From positions 1 to 6,679 of the forward strand of contig CALWMT010000152.1 in the NCBI GenBank assembly GCA_944382045.1: a stretch of DNA of 6,679 bases, written 5' to 3'. The notes under the pieces were generated by a model. It did no database searches. It was not told where the DNA came from and saw nothing but the letters and a program-made list of their open reading frames with translations. Of this stretch, positions 1 to 5,872 are shown one piece after another (the first letter of the stretch is position 1; each line of letters begins with the position of its first letter). This stretch comes from an uncultured Enterocloster sp. (GTDB lineage Bacteria > Bacillota > Clostridia > Lachnospirales > Lachnospiraceae). Both the position numbers and the translations under genes were made by a program.

Positions 1-1
1 C

Positions 2-727
2 CTGGTGCAGGAGATGGGAGTCGACATTGTGACCCTTGCCAGCAATCACGCCCTGGACTACGGAACGGAGGCCCTCCTGGATACCTGTGAGGTATTGGAC
101 GGGGCGGGCATCAGCCGAGTGGGAGCGGGAAAGAACCTGGACGAGGCGAAGGCGCCGGTTATCCTTGGAGCCCAGGGAAAAAAGATAGGATTTCTGGGAG
201 CCAGCCGGGTGATCCCGGTGACGTCCTGGAACGCCTCCTCCCAGAGTCCGGGGATGCTGACCACCTACGATCCGGCCATTCTTTTGGAGGAGATTAAAAA
301 GCTGCGGCCCCTCTGCGACTATCTGGTGGTCTATGTCCACTGGGGCATTGAGCGGGACGAGCGGCCCCAGGAGTATCAGAGAGCCCTTGGGCAGCAGTAC
401 ATCGACGCGGGGGCGGATCTGGTGATCGGAAGCCATCCCCATGTGCTCCAGGGCATAGAATATTATAAGGGCAGGCCCATTGTCTACAGCCTGGGGAATT
501 TCGTCTTTGGAAGCAGCATTCCCCGGACCGTCCTGCTCACCGCAGTCTGGGACGGGGAGGAGACCCGTCTCTCTCTGACGCCGGCTGTGAGCGGAGGGGG
601 ATTTACCCGGGCGGTGACAGACGCAGGAGAGCGGGCAGCGTTTTACCAGTACATGACAGAGATATCCTATGGCGTGGAGGTGAGCGGGGAGGGCGTCCGC
701 TCGGTTTCCGGGGAAGCGGGGCAGTAG
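2..727 (+). CDS. CapA-family protein (metallophosphatase fold), 5'-truncated
   Basis: The reading frame is open from the window edge, so the true start lies upstream; 241 residues are visible and end at TAG. CapA-type proteins (PgsA/CapA, linked to poly-gamma-glutamate or capsule work in some species) have a calcineurin-like metallophosphatase fold and are usually exported or membrane-anchored. Seen here are three of the family's signatures: SNHALDYG at visible residues 14-21, VHWGIE near 112-117 and SHPHVLQG at 144-151, followed by YSLGNFVF at 162-169. The N-terminal part, including any signal peptide and the first GD-type metal motif, is missing, so export cannot be judged. The last 20 or so residues are Gly/Ser/Glu-rich and overlap the convergent radical SAM gene. 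No pgsB/pgsC-like partner is in the window, so a role in poly-gamma-glutamate is not supported; many CapA homologues are of unknown function. Confidence 0.9.
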   Translation: MVQEMGVDIVTLASNHALDYGTEALLDTCEVLDGAGISRVGAGKNLDEAKAPVILGAQGKKIGFLGASRVIPVTSWNASSQSPGMLTTYDPAILLEEIKKLRPLCDYLVVYVHWGIERDERPQEYQRALGQQYIDAGADLVIGSHPHVLQGIEYYKGRPIVYSLGNFVFGSSIPRTVLLTAVWDGEETRLSLTPAVSGGGFTRAVTDAGERAAFYQYMTEISYGVEVSGEGVRSVSGEAGQ

Positions 728-1641
728 AGCCGTCCCTGCCAGGTATTTCTTAAGGCCATGGTCCGGTGGAGGAGGTTGAGCACCTCCTTCTTTCGGAGGC
801 TCCACAAGGGGGCAATGAGAAGGCTTCTGGGGCCGTCTCCGGTGAGCCGGTGGACCGTCACCTGGGGAGGAAGAAGCTCCAGGCAGCGGATCAGGCAGTC
901 CACATAGCGCTCCATTGTAAAAAGAGGAAAGGGATCCTTCTGGTACATCAGGGCCAGATCGGTCCCTTTTAGTATGTGCAGAAGGTGGAGCTTGATGCCG
1001 TCAATGGGGAGGCGGGAGAGATAGCGCACCGTCTCCTCCATCATGTCCTCAGTCTCCCCGGGAAGGCCCAGGATCACATGGACAATCACAGTGAGGCCGG
1101 CGTCCTTAAGGCGGTACAGGCTATCCTCAAAGACAGAAAGCGCATAGCCCCTGCGGATCCGGCGGGCGGTATCCGGGTGGATGGTCTGCAGGCCCAGCTC
1201 CACCCAGACCGGCTTCTGCCGGTTCAGCCCTCCAAGGAGCTCGACGACGGAGGGGGGAAGGCAGTCCGGTCTTGTGGCCGCGTCCAGCACAGCGATATCC
1301 GGCCGGGCCAGGACAGAGGAAAACAAGGGCTCCAGATAAGAGACAGGAGCGTAGGTGTTGGTGTAGGACTGAAAATAGGCGATATAGGGGCCGTCCTGGG
1401 GCATCTTCCCGCGCACACGGGCCTTGGCGGCTTCTATCTGCGCGTCCAGGCCGCTGCCTAAGGGGGCAGCGAAATCCCCGGATCCGCCCTGGCTGCAGAA
1501 GATGCAGCCCCGGCTTCCCAGGGTGCCGTCCCGATTGGGGCAGGTCATGCCGCCGTCCAGGGACAGCTTATAGACCTTGCGGCCAAACTGGCGGGTGAGA
1601 TCATAGGATAGGGAGTGGTAGGGCTTCTGGTCCCAGAGCAT
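667..1641 (-). CDS. YhcC/TIGR01212-type radical SAM protein
   Basis: This encodes 324 residues, close to the usual 300-320 of the family. The cluster-binding cysteines are C34, C46 and C49 in CPNRDGT...GCIFC, giving the wide C-x11-C-x2-C spacing typical of this family rather than the classic C-x3-C-x2-C. Other family hallmarks are YFQSYTNTYAP, VELGLQT, VHVILGLPGET and HRLTGDGP near the C terminus. The protein should bind a [4Fe-4S] cluster and S-adenosylmethionine in the cytoplasm; the substrate of this family is not firmly established as far as I know. I chose the ATG at 1641 because AAGGAGG lies at 1650-1656, 8 nt upstream. The in-frame ATG at 1692 is unlikely because it sits upstream of the promoter's -10 box (1683-1688). 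The final 18 residues after NTWQGRLY are Pro/Ser/Thr-rich and lie in the overlap with the CapA gene. Confidence 0.92.
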   Translation of the reverse strand: MLWDQKPYHSLSYDLTRQFGRKVYKLSLDGGMTCPNRDGTLGSRGCIFCSQGGSGDFAAPLGSGLDAQIEAAKARVRGKMPQDGPYIAYFQSYTNTYAPVSYLEPLFSSVLARPDIAVLDAATRPDCLPPSVVELLGGLNRQKPVWVELGLQTIHPDTARRIRRGYALSVFEDSLYRLKDAGLTVIVHVILGLPGETEDMMEETVRYLSRLPIDGIKLHLLHILKGTDLALMYQKDPFPLFTMERYVDCLIRCLELLPPQVTVHRLTGDGPRSLLIAPLWSLRKKEVLNLLHRTMALRNTWQGRLYCPASPETERTPSPLTSTP

Positions 1642-1682
1642 GGCGGATACCTCCTTGTGCGCGGCATTGGCCGGATGATGCC

Positions 1683-1711
1683 AGTATAGCACAGGCAGCA
1701 GTGAATTTTCA
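1683..1711 (-). promoter_or_regulatory. Extended -10 promoter for the radical SAM gene
   Basis: On the minus strand TATACT (1683-1688) is preceded by TGC, forming an extended -10 element, with a weak -35 TGAAAA (1706-1711) 17 bp away. The predicted transcript would start near 1676, giving a short leader before the ATG at 1641. The call rests on consensus matching only. Confidence 0.55.
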
Positions 1712-1733
1712 CCTATAATCGAAAAATATCCTA

Positions 1734-1762
1734 TTGTCCTCCCCCATCCCTTGTGCTACACT
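1734..1762 (+). promoter_or_regulatory. Extended -10 promoter for the galactokinase-like gene
   Basis: TTGTCC (1734-1739) and TACACT (1757-1762) are separated by 17 bp, and TGC directly precedes the -10 box. The predicted start near 1769 leaves a leader of about 50 nt. This promoter overlaps the upstream in-frame codons from 1734, which supports the downstream start codon at 1821. Confidence 0.6.
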
Positions 1763-1775
1763 GACAGGTGAGAAG

Positions 1776-1796
1776 GTCCGGGCTGCCGGTCCGGAC
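1776..1796 (+). other. Short leader hairpin ahead of the galactokinase-like gene
   Basis: GTCCGG (1776-1781) and CCGGAC (1791-1796) are perfect 6-bp arms around a 9-nt loop, placed in the predicted leader a few bases upstream of the ribosome binding site. There is no following T run, so it is not a terminator. It could stabilise the mRNA or be a chance GC-rich pairing. Confidence 0.3.
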
Positions 1797-1820
1797 ATGA
1801 GGGAAGGAGAGGGATTAACA

Positions 1821-3113
1821 ATGGATATTAATGACACAATTCAGATGATTGAGGAGGGAAGGATGGACCGCCTCCTGACAGAGCTTTACGGTGAGGAAAA
1901 GCTGGCGGAAAGCCGCGGCAGGTGCCGCATGGTGCTGGAGGGCTACCGCGATACCTTTGGGGACAGCGAGGACGTGCTCCTCTTTTCCTCGCCGGGAAGG
2001 ACGGAGATAAGCGGAAACCACACGGATCACAATCATGGAAAGGTTCTGGCCGGGAGCATCAATCTGGACTGCCTGGGCGTGGCGGCAAAGAACGCCTCCT
2101 GCAAGGTGCGGATCGTCAGCGAGACCTACAAGCAGGACTTTACCATTGACTTAAATCATCTGGAGCCAAGCCCCAAGAAGGCGGGGACTACGGATCTGGT
2201 GAAGGGAATCTTGAAGGGCTTTGAGGAGTCCGGCTGCGCGGTGGGCGGCTTCAACGCCTATGTGACCAGCAATGTGATCAGCGCTGCGGGCGTCAGCTCC
2301 TCCGCTTCCTTTGAGATGCTTTTGTGCTCCATGCTGAACGTGTTCTTCAACGAGGGCCGGATGGACACCGTGGCCTACGCCCATATTGGAAAATACGCGG
2401 AGAACCACTACTGGGACAAGGCCTCCGGCCTGTTAGACCAGATGGCCTGTGCGGTGGGCGGCCTGATTACCATTGATTTTGTGGAGCCTGCGGCCCCGGC
2501 AGTGGAAAAGATAGACTTTGATTTTGCGTCCCAGGGACACAGCCTGATTATTGTGCAGACCGGAAAGGGCCATGCGGATTTAAGCGCGGATTATTCCTCT
2601 GTGCCGGAGGAGATGAAGCGGGTGGCCGCTTTCTTTGGCAAGGAGGTTCTGGCTCAGGTGAGCGAGAAAGAGGTCATTGACAACATTCCGGAGCTGAGAA
2701 AGGCGGCCGGGGACCGGTCCGTGCTGCGGGCGCTTCATTTCTTTGAGGAGAATAAACGGGTGGAGGCGGAGGTGAAGGCACTTAAGGAGAACCGTTTTGA
2801 GGATTTCCTGGAGAATATCACAGCCTCCGGCAATTCCTCCTGGAAATGGCTGCAGAACTGCTTTACCAACAGCAATTACCAGGAGCAGGGAATCACGGTG
2901 GCGCTGGCTCTCACCGAGCTCTTTATCGCAGAGAAGCAAAGAGGAGCCTGCCGGGTGCACGGAGGCGGCTTCGCCGGGGTTATCATGGCCATGCTGCCCA
3001 ATGAGCTTGTGGATGAGTATATCTGCTACATTGAGCGGGCTATGGGCGAGGGAAGCGCCTACCGCATGAGCATCCGGCCTTACGGGGCTATCTGCATGAA
3101 TGACTGCATGTAG
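1821..3113 (+). CDS. Galactokinase (GalK)-like GHMP sugar kinase
   Basis: This encodes 430 residues, longer than the usual 380-400 of GalK because of an N-terminal extension of about 25 residues. All three GHMP kinase motifs are visible: SPGRTEISGNHTDHNHG at 57-73, GVSSSAS at 157-163 (phosphate-binding loop) and GGGFAG at 381-386. The likely catalytic Asp is D206 in SGLLDQM, and R60, H67 and D69 match the galactokinase sugar-site residues Arg36, His43 and Asp45 of Lactococcus GalK. The Glu of the normal GEHTDYN motif is Asn (N66), which should touch the sugar hydroxyls, so the substrate may differ from free galactose. The start at 1821 follows a GGAGAGGG ribosome binding site; the in-frame ATG at 1734 lies in the promoter. 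No galT or galE is nearby, so Leloir pathway membership is not supported by context. The last 26 nt overlap sdaAA on the other strand. Confidence 0.88.
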   Translation: MDINDTIQMIEEGRMDRLLTELYGEEKLAESRGRCRMVLEGYRDTFGDSEDVLLFSSPGRTEISGNHTDHNHGKVLAGSINLDCLGVAAKNASCKVRIVSETYKQDFTIDLNHLEPSPKKAGTTDLVKGILKGFEESGCAVGGFNAYVTSNVISAAGVSSSASFEMLLCSMLNVFFNEGRMDTVAYAHIGKYAENHYWDKASGLLDQMACAVGGLITIDFVEPAAPAVEKIDFDFASQGHSLIIVQTGKGHADLSADYSSVPEEMKRVAAFFGKEVLAQVSEKEVIDNIPELRKAAGDRSVLRALHFFEENKRVEAEVKALKENRFEDFLENITASGNSSWKWLQNCFTNSNYQEQGITVALALTELFIAEKQRGACRVHGGGFAGVIMAMLPNELVDEYICYIERAMGEGSAYRMSIRPYGAICMNDCM

Positions 3114-4023
3114 CGCAGGATCCCGCCGCATCCCCAGGGGTTCCGAATACCTGCTCGTGGAGCTTTCGGCCGGTGGGGGTGGCCGCAAGGCCGCCCTCAG
3201 CGGTCTCTTTCAGGGTGGAGGACATGGCGTCCCCCACCTTTTTCATGGCCCAGATGACCTCGTCCGCAGGGATGGCGCTCTCAATTCCCGCCAGAGCCAG
3301 CTCTGCGGCCACGAAAGCGCCGGCCACCCCGGAGGCATTCCGCTTGATGCAGGGGATCTCCACCAGCCCGGCCACAGGGTCGCAGACCAGGCCCAGGATA
3401 TTCTTCAGGGCGATGGCAACGGCGTGGGAAATCTGCTTAGGGGAGCCCCCGGCAAGCTCTGTGATGGCACCGGCGGCCATGGCCGCTGCGGATCCGCACT
3501 CCGCCTGGCAGCCGCCCTCCGCTCCTGCAAGGGAGGCGTTGTTGGCGATGACCATGCCGATGGCGGAGGCAGTGAACATGGCCATCACGCAGTCGTGCTC
3601 CGTGCAGCCCCGCTCCGCCTCCATGGTGAGGAGGGCGGCGGGCAGGATGCCGCAGCTTCCCGCTGTGGGGGCAGCCACGATCCGGCCCATGGCCGCGTTG
3701 AGCTCGGAGACAGCCAGGGCCCGATACAGGGCGCCGGCCATCAGGGAGCCGGTGAGGGAGCGTCCGCTCTCCGCCGCGCGGCGCATCTTAAAGGCGCTTC
3801 CGCCGGTGAGGCCGCTGGTGCTTTTTAAGTCCTCCTGGCAGCCCGGCTCAATGCACTGGCTCATAACCTGAAAATTCTCCCGCATGTGGGCGTAGAGGGC
3901 CTCCTCGCTCTGCTCCATCTGCTGGGCCTGCTGGGCGAGAATCAGGGCGGAGATCGTGGTATTGTTTTTCTCGGCGGCATTTACAATGGACGCCAGGGAT
4001 GAATAGCTGAAATCAAAATCCAT
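3088..4023 (-). CDS. sdaAA: L-serine dehydratase, iron-sulfur-dependent, alpha subunit
   Basis: This 311-residue protein matches the expected length of the alpha (catalytic) chain of the two-subunit enzyme that deaminates L-serine to pyruvate and ammonia in the cytoplasm. Seen motifs are STSGLTGG at 68-75, APTAGSCGILPA at 118-129, EGGCQAECGSAA at 169-180 and CDPVAGLVEIPCIKRN at 214-229. C172, C214 and C225 are spaced 42 and 11 residues apart, the same spacing as the three [4Fe-4S] ligands I recall for Legionella L-serine dehydratase (Cys343, 385, 396). The C terminus carries three cysteines (C303, C306, C310); in the Legionella enzyme a C-terminal Cys enters the active site as a tail. The ATG at 4023 follows AGGAGG (4033-4038) with a 9-nt gap. 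It is the last gene of the regulator-sdaAB-sdaAA series, 65 nt after sdaAB, and overlaps the kinase gene by 26 nt. Confidence 0.96.
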   Translation of the reverse strand: MDFDFSYSSLASIVNAAEKNNTTISALILAQQAQQMEQSEEALYAHMRENFQVMSQCIEPGCQEDLKSTSGLTGGSAFKMRRAAESGRSLTGSLMAGALYRALAVSELNAAMGRIVAAPTAGSCGILPAALLTMEAERGCTEHDCVMAMFTASAIGMVIANNASLAGAEGGCQAECGSAAAMAAGAITELAGGSPKQISHAVAIALKNILGLVCDPVAGLVEIPCIKRNASGVAGAFVAAELALAGIESAIPADEVIWAMKKVGDAMSSTLKETAEGGLAATPTGRKLHEQVFGTPGDAAGSCATCSHSCR

Positions 4024-4061
4024 GGATGAATTCCTCCTGTCTGAAAAAGCGTTTCCTGATG

Positions 4062-4087
4062 CGAAGGGCGCTGTCTGAGCGCCTTCG
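4062..4087 (-). other. Intercistronic hairpin between sdaAB and sdaAA
   Basis: The arms CGAAGGGCGCT (4062-4072) and AGCGCCTTCG (4078-4087) pair with a single-base bulge around a 5-nt loop, directly after the sdaAB stop codon. Reading leftwards, a TTTTTC run appears only about 13 nt past the stem, so it is a poor intrinsic terminator. It may protect the upstream message or tune subunit ratio; the function is inferred. Confidence 0.5.
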
Positions 4088-4088
4088 T

Positions 4089-4748
4089 TTAGATGGGCTG
4101 GAGCATGATGCTGGAAAATACATTGTCCAGCGTCTTGATCCGCTCGTTGATCTCCGGGCCGAAGGTTCCGTCCACCTCAATGGTCATCACCGCTTCCCCG
4201 CCCCGCTTCTGGCGGGAGAGCCGGAAATTGCAGATGTTGGCCCCGGCCTCGGCCATGACCTCCGTCACAGAGGCGATGGTGCCGGGAGCGTCCCGGTGGA
4301 GGACAATAAGGGTTGTCTGCTGGCCGGTGACCGCTACCTCCATACCGTTGATCTCCGTCACAAGGATATTGCCGCCACCCACGCTGCTGCCCAGAAGGCA
4401 TACGCTGCGCCCGCTGGCGTCCTCCAGGGTGATGCGGGCCGTGTTGGGGTGGGCCCCGTCAATGTCGCCGGTTTCAATCTCCACCGCAAGGCCCTGCTCC
4501 TTGGCCAGCTCAGGGGCCTGCCGGATCCGGGGATCATCGGTGGCCATGCCCATGATGCCGGCGATCAGGGCCTTGTCCGTGCCGTGGCCCTTGTAGGTCT
4601 TGGCAAAGGATCCGTGGAGGAGGATATGGGCCTTAACAGCGGGAGCGCCGAGAAGGGCCAGGGTGATGCGTCCGATCCGGGCCGCGCCGGCTGTGTGGGA
4701 GCTTGAGGGGCCGATCATCACAGGCCCCAGGATATCAAATACGTTCAT
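4089..4748 (-). CDS. sdaAB: L-serine dehydratase, iron-sulfur-dependent, beta subunit
   Basis: This 219-residue protein has the normal length for the beta chain, which pairs with SdaAA to form the active enzyme. The N-terminal domain shows GPSSSHTAGAARIG at 13-26, HGSFAKTYKGHGTDKA at 45-60 and SSVGGGNI at 121-128. Residues from about 146 to the end form an ACT domain (LIVLHRDAPGTIASVTEVMAEAG...), a small ligand-binding or interface fold common in amino-acid enzymes; whether it binds serine here cannot be told from sequence. The start at 4748 has only a modest ribosome binding site, AAAGGCGG at 4760-4767 with an 11-nt gap, but the protein begins MNVFDILGPVMIGPSSSHT as expected for the family. 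It lies 36 nt downstream of the DeoR-type gene and 65 nt upstream of sdaAA, all on one strand, which argues for one operon. Confidence 0.96.
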   Translation of the reverse strand: MNVFDILGPVMIGPSSSHTAGAARIGRITLALLGAPAVKAHILLHGSFAKTYKGHGTDKALIAGIMGMATDDPRIRQAPELAKEQGLAVEIETGDIDGAHPNTARITLEDASGRSVCLLGSSVGGGNILVTEINGMEVAVTGQQTTLIVLHRDAPGTIASVTEVMAEAGANICNFRLSRQKRGGEAVMTIEVDGTFGPEINERIKTLDNVFSSIMLQPI

Positions 4749-4784
4749 ACAATCAAAATCCGCCTTTCTTTTTGATAGGGAGCT

Positions 4785-5606
4785 TTATGCCCGAAGGGAC
4801 GCCTTTGTATCGGCCGGGCTGTCTGTCTGGGCGATAATCAGATTTGCCCCCATAGCGCCGAACCGCACCCGCATGCCCGCGTCAAGCCCGGAGTCCGTTA
4901 TGATGGCGTCCACGTCCTGCACGGAGCATATTTTCAGAAGGCTGGTGCGGCCGAACTTGCTGGAATCAGCCAGAACCACGGTGCGCCCCGCCAGGCGGTG
5001 CATCTTGTTCTGGATGCGCATCTCGCTGAGCCGCTGATCCGTGAGCCCCACATCCGGGTCAATCCCTGTGACGCTCATAAACATGATGTCAATGTGGAAG
5101 TTATCAAGGACCGTGGAAAAGGCATCCACCAGGGTGAGCTCGTCCCGGTTCAGAATCCCGCCCAGAAGAATCACGGTGATTCCCGGGTTGTCTGCCAGCA
5201 GCAGGGCATTCTGTATGGAATTGGTGATGACGGTGAGCTGGGAGAAGGAATCCCGCAGGGCCATAGCCATAATCTGGCTGGTGCTTCCGTAGTCCAGGGC
5301 TACGGACTGGCCCTCCTCCACCATCTGGACGGCCCGCCTGGCGATGGCCGCCTTCTGCTCCAGGTTCTGGCCGCTGCGGGTCTTTAGCGGCACGTAGCCC
5401 GCCAGGCCATTTTTCTGATCCTCCCTTGAAAGGGGTACGGCGCCCCCGTGGACCCGGGTCAGCTTCCCCTGGCTGTCGAGAAGCTCCAGATCCTTGCGGA
5501 TGGTCTCGGAGGATACGTCCATGAGATCCACCAGCTCCGCTGTGTGGACCCGGCCCCTTGTCTCCAGAAGCTTTAATATCTTGTCGTGTCGTTGTCTCGC
5601 CAGCAT
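4785..5606 (-). CDS. DeoR-family transcriptional regulator
   Basis: This 273-residue protein has the DeoR/GlpR layout at its normal length. The N-terminal winged helix-turn-helix spans about residues 3-58, with the signature VSSETIRKDLELLDSQGKLTRVHGGAV at 31-57. The C-terminal sensor domain, which in the family binds phosphorylated sugars or related metabolites, shows DYGSTS (105-110), ITNS (127-130), LLGG (147-150), GLTD (187-190) and DSSKFGR (214-220). The start at 5606 follows AAGGGGG (5618-5624) with an 11-nt gap, a long but plausible spacing. It is the first gene of the unit with sdaAB and sdaAA, and faces the permease gene across a 317-nt region. It is the best candidate to act on the dyads in that region, controlling itself, serine dehydratase and perhaps the permease. 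Its ligand is unknown; a DeoR-type protein is not the regulator I would usually expect next to serine dehydratase genes. Confidence 0.93.
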   Translation of the reverse strand: MLARQRHDKILKLLETRGRVHTAELVDLMDVSSETIRKDLELLDSQGKLTRVHGGAVPLSREDQKNGLAGYVPLKTRSGQNLEQKAAIARRAVQMVEEGQSVALDYGSTSQIMAMALRDSFSQLTVITNSIQNALLLADNPGITVILLGGILNRDELTLVDAFSTVLDNFHIDIMFMSVTGIDPDVGLTDQRLSEMRIQNKMHRLAGRTVVLADSSKFGRTSLLKICSVQDVDAIITDSGLDAGMRVRFGAMGANLIIAQTDSPADTKASLRA

Positions 5607-5653
5607 AACTCTGTGCGCCCCCTTTTCAAAAATATTTAGAGCTGTTATACTCT

Positions 5654-5682
5654 ATTATAATGGAAAATCCATTAGAAAACAA
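5654..5682 (-). promoter_or_regulatory. Promoter of the deoR-like/sdaAB/sdaAA unit
   Basis: On the minus strand a perfect -10 TATAAT (5654-5659) lies 17 bp from -35 TTGTTT (5677-5682). The predicted start near 5647 gives a leader of about 40 nt before the regulator's ATG. The -10 box lies in ATTATAAT, which also reads TATAAT on the plus strand, but no matching -35 is visible in that direction. Confidence 0.7.
5658..5674. promoter_or_regulatory. Candidate operator: 7-bp inverted repeat in promoter spacer
   Basis: TAATGGA (5658-5664) and TCCATTA (5668-5674) are perfect arms around AAA. The dyad fills the spacer between the -35 and -10 boxes and touches the -10, so a bound protein would block RNA polymerase. 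The DeoR-type regulator encoded just downstream is the obvious candidate for autorepression; this is inference. Confidence 0.55.
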
Positions 5683-5711
5683 GATAACCCAAATGAAAAA
5701 CCTGGATATAG

Positions 5712-5723
5712 TTGCGTTCGCAA
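5712..5723. repeat. Palindrome TTGCG-TT-CGCAA
   Basis: Perfect 5-bp arms flank a 2-bp centre. Its minus strand contains TTGCGAA, a heptamer that occurs twice more on the plus strand at 5796-5802 and 5817-5823. It may be a protein-binding site located between the two divergent promoters. Confidence 0.4.
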
Positions 5724-5794
5724 GTATTATACACAAGAAAACACAAATATAAAAGAGGAATACTGCACAAAATTGGCAATCGAAATTTGGGTAC

Positions 5795-5823
5795 ATTGCG
5801 AAAATGTTGGTTTTTATTGCGAA
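5795..5823 (+). repeat. Direct repeat ATTGCGAA x2, 21-bp period
   Basis: ATTGCGAA occurs at 5795-5802 and 5816-5823, exactly 21 bp apart, that is two helical turns on the same DNA face. The pair ends a few bases upstream of the permease promoter's -35 box, a usual place for an activator. Function is inferred. Confidence 0.45.
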
Positions 5824-5849
5824 TATACTTGCAATCCCAATAAAAACCA
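5808..5849. repeat. Perfect 12-bp inverted repeat over the permease promoter
   Basis: TGGTTTTTATTG (5808-5819) is the exact reverse complement of CAATAAAAACCA (5838-5849), with 18 nt between. The right arm lies between the -35 and -10 boxes of the permease promoter and the left arm lies upstream of -35, so the dyad brackets the -35 box. Arm centres are 30 bp apart, near three helical turns. It is not a terminator for the permease transcript since it lies upstream of the predicted start. Confidence 0.6.
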
Positions 5850-5857
5850 TATATACT
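5829..5857 (+). promoter_or_regulatory. Promoter of the permease gene
   Basis: TTGCAA (5829-5834) and TATACT (5852-5857) are separated by 17 bp. The predicted start near 5864 leaves a leader of about 60 nt before the ATG at 5924. This is the best-scoring plus-strand pair I found in the region by eye. Confidence 0.6.
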
Positions 5858-5872
5858 TGGGTCATATCCCAA
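5857..5872. promoter_or_regulatory. Candidate operator: TTGGG-N6-CCCAA dyad at the start site
   Basis: Two 5-bp arms (5857-5861 and 5868-5872) flank 6 bp and cover the predicted transcription start of the permease gene. TTGGG or CCCAA also occurs at 5688-5692, 5787-5791 and 5836-5840. A repressor site is a reasonable reading, but the arms are short. Confidence 0.35.

Noticed and set aside
1642..1692. N-terminal extension of the radical SAM protein from the ATG at 1692
   Set aside because: The ATG at 1641 has an ideal AAGGAGG 8 nt away, and the longer version would start upstream of the predicted -10 box.
3100..3871. Long plus-strand open frames antisense to sdaAA
   Set aside because: They are high-GC shadows of a clearly conserved gene, rich in Gly/Ala/Arg/His, without a ribosome binding site or recognisable domain.
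4062..4087. Rho-independent terminator after sdaAB
   Set aside because: The stem is good but the T run on the minus strand is about 13 nt past it, and sdaAA must be transcribed through this point.
4026..4706. 226-codon plus-strand open frame antisense to sdaAB
   Set aside because: It is a shadow of a conserved gene in GC-rich DNA, with no domain and no start signals of its own.
5773..5787. Possible catabolite (cre) site around TTGGCAATCGAAAT
   Set aside because: The spacing of the TG, A and CG positions is off by one from the cre consensus, and no better match is visible.
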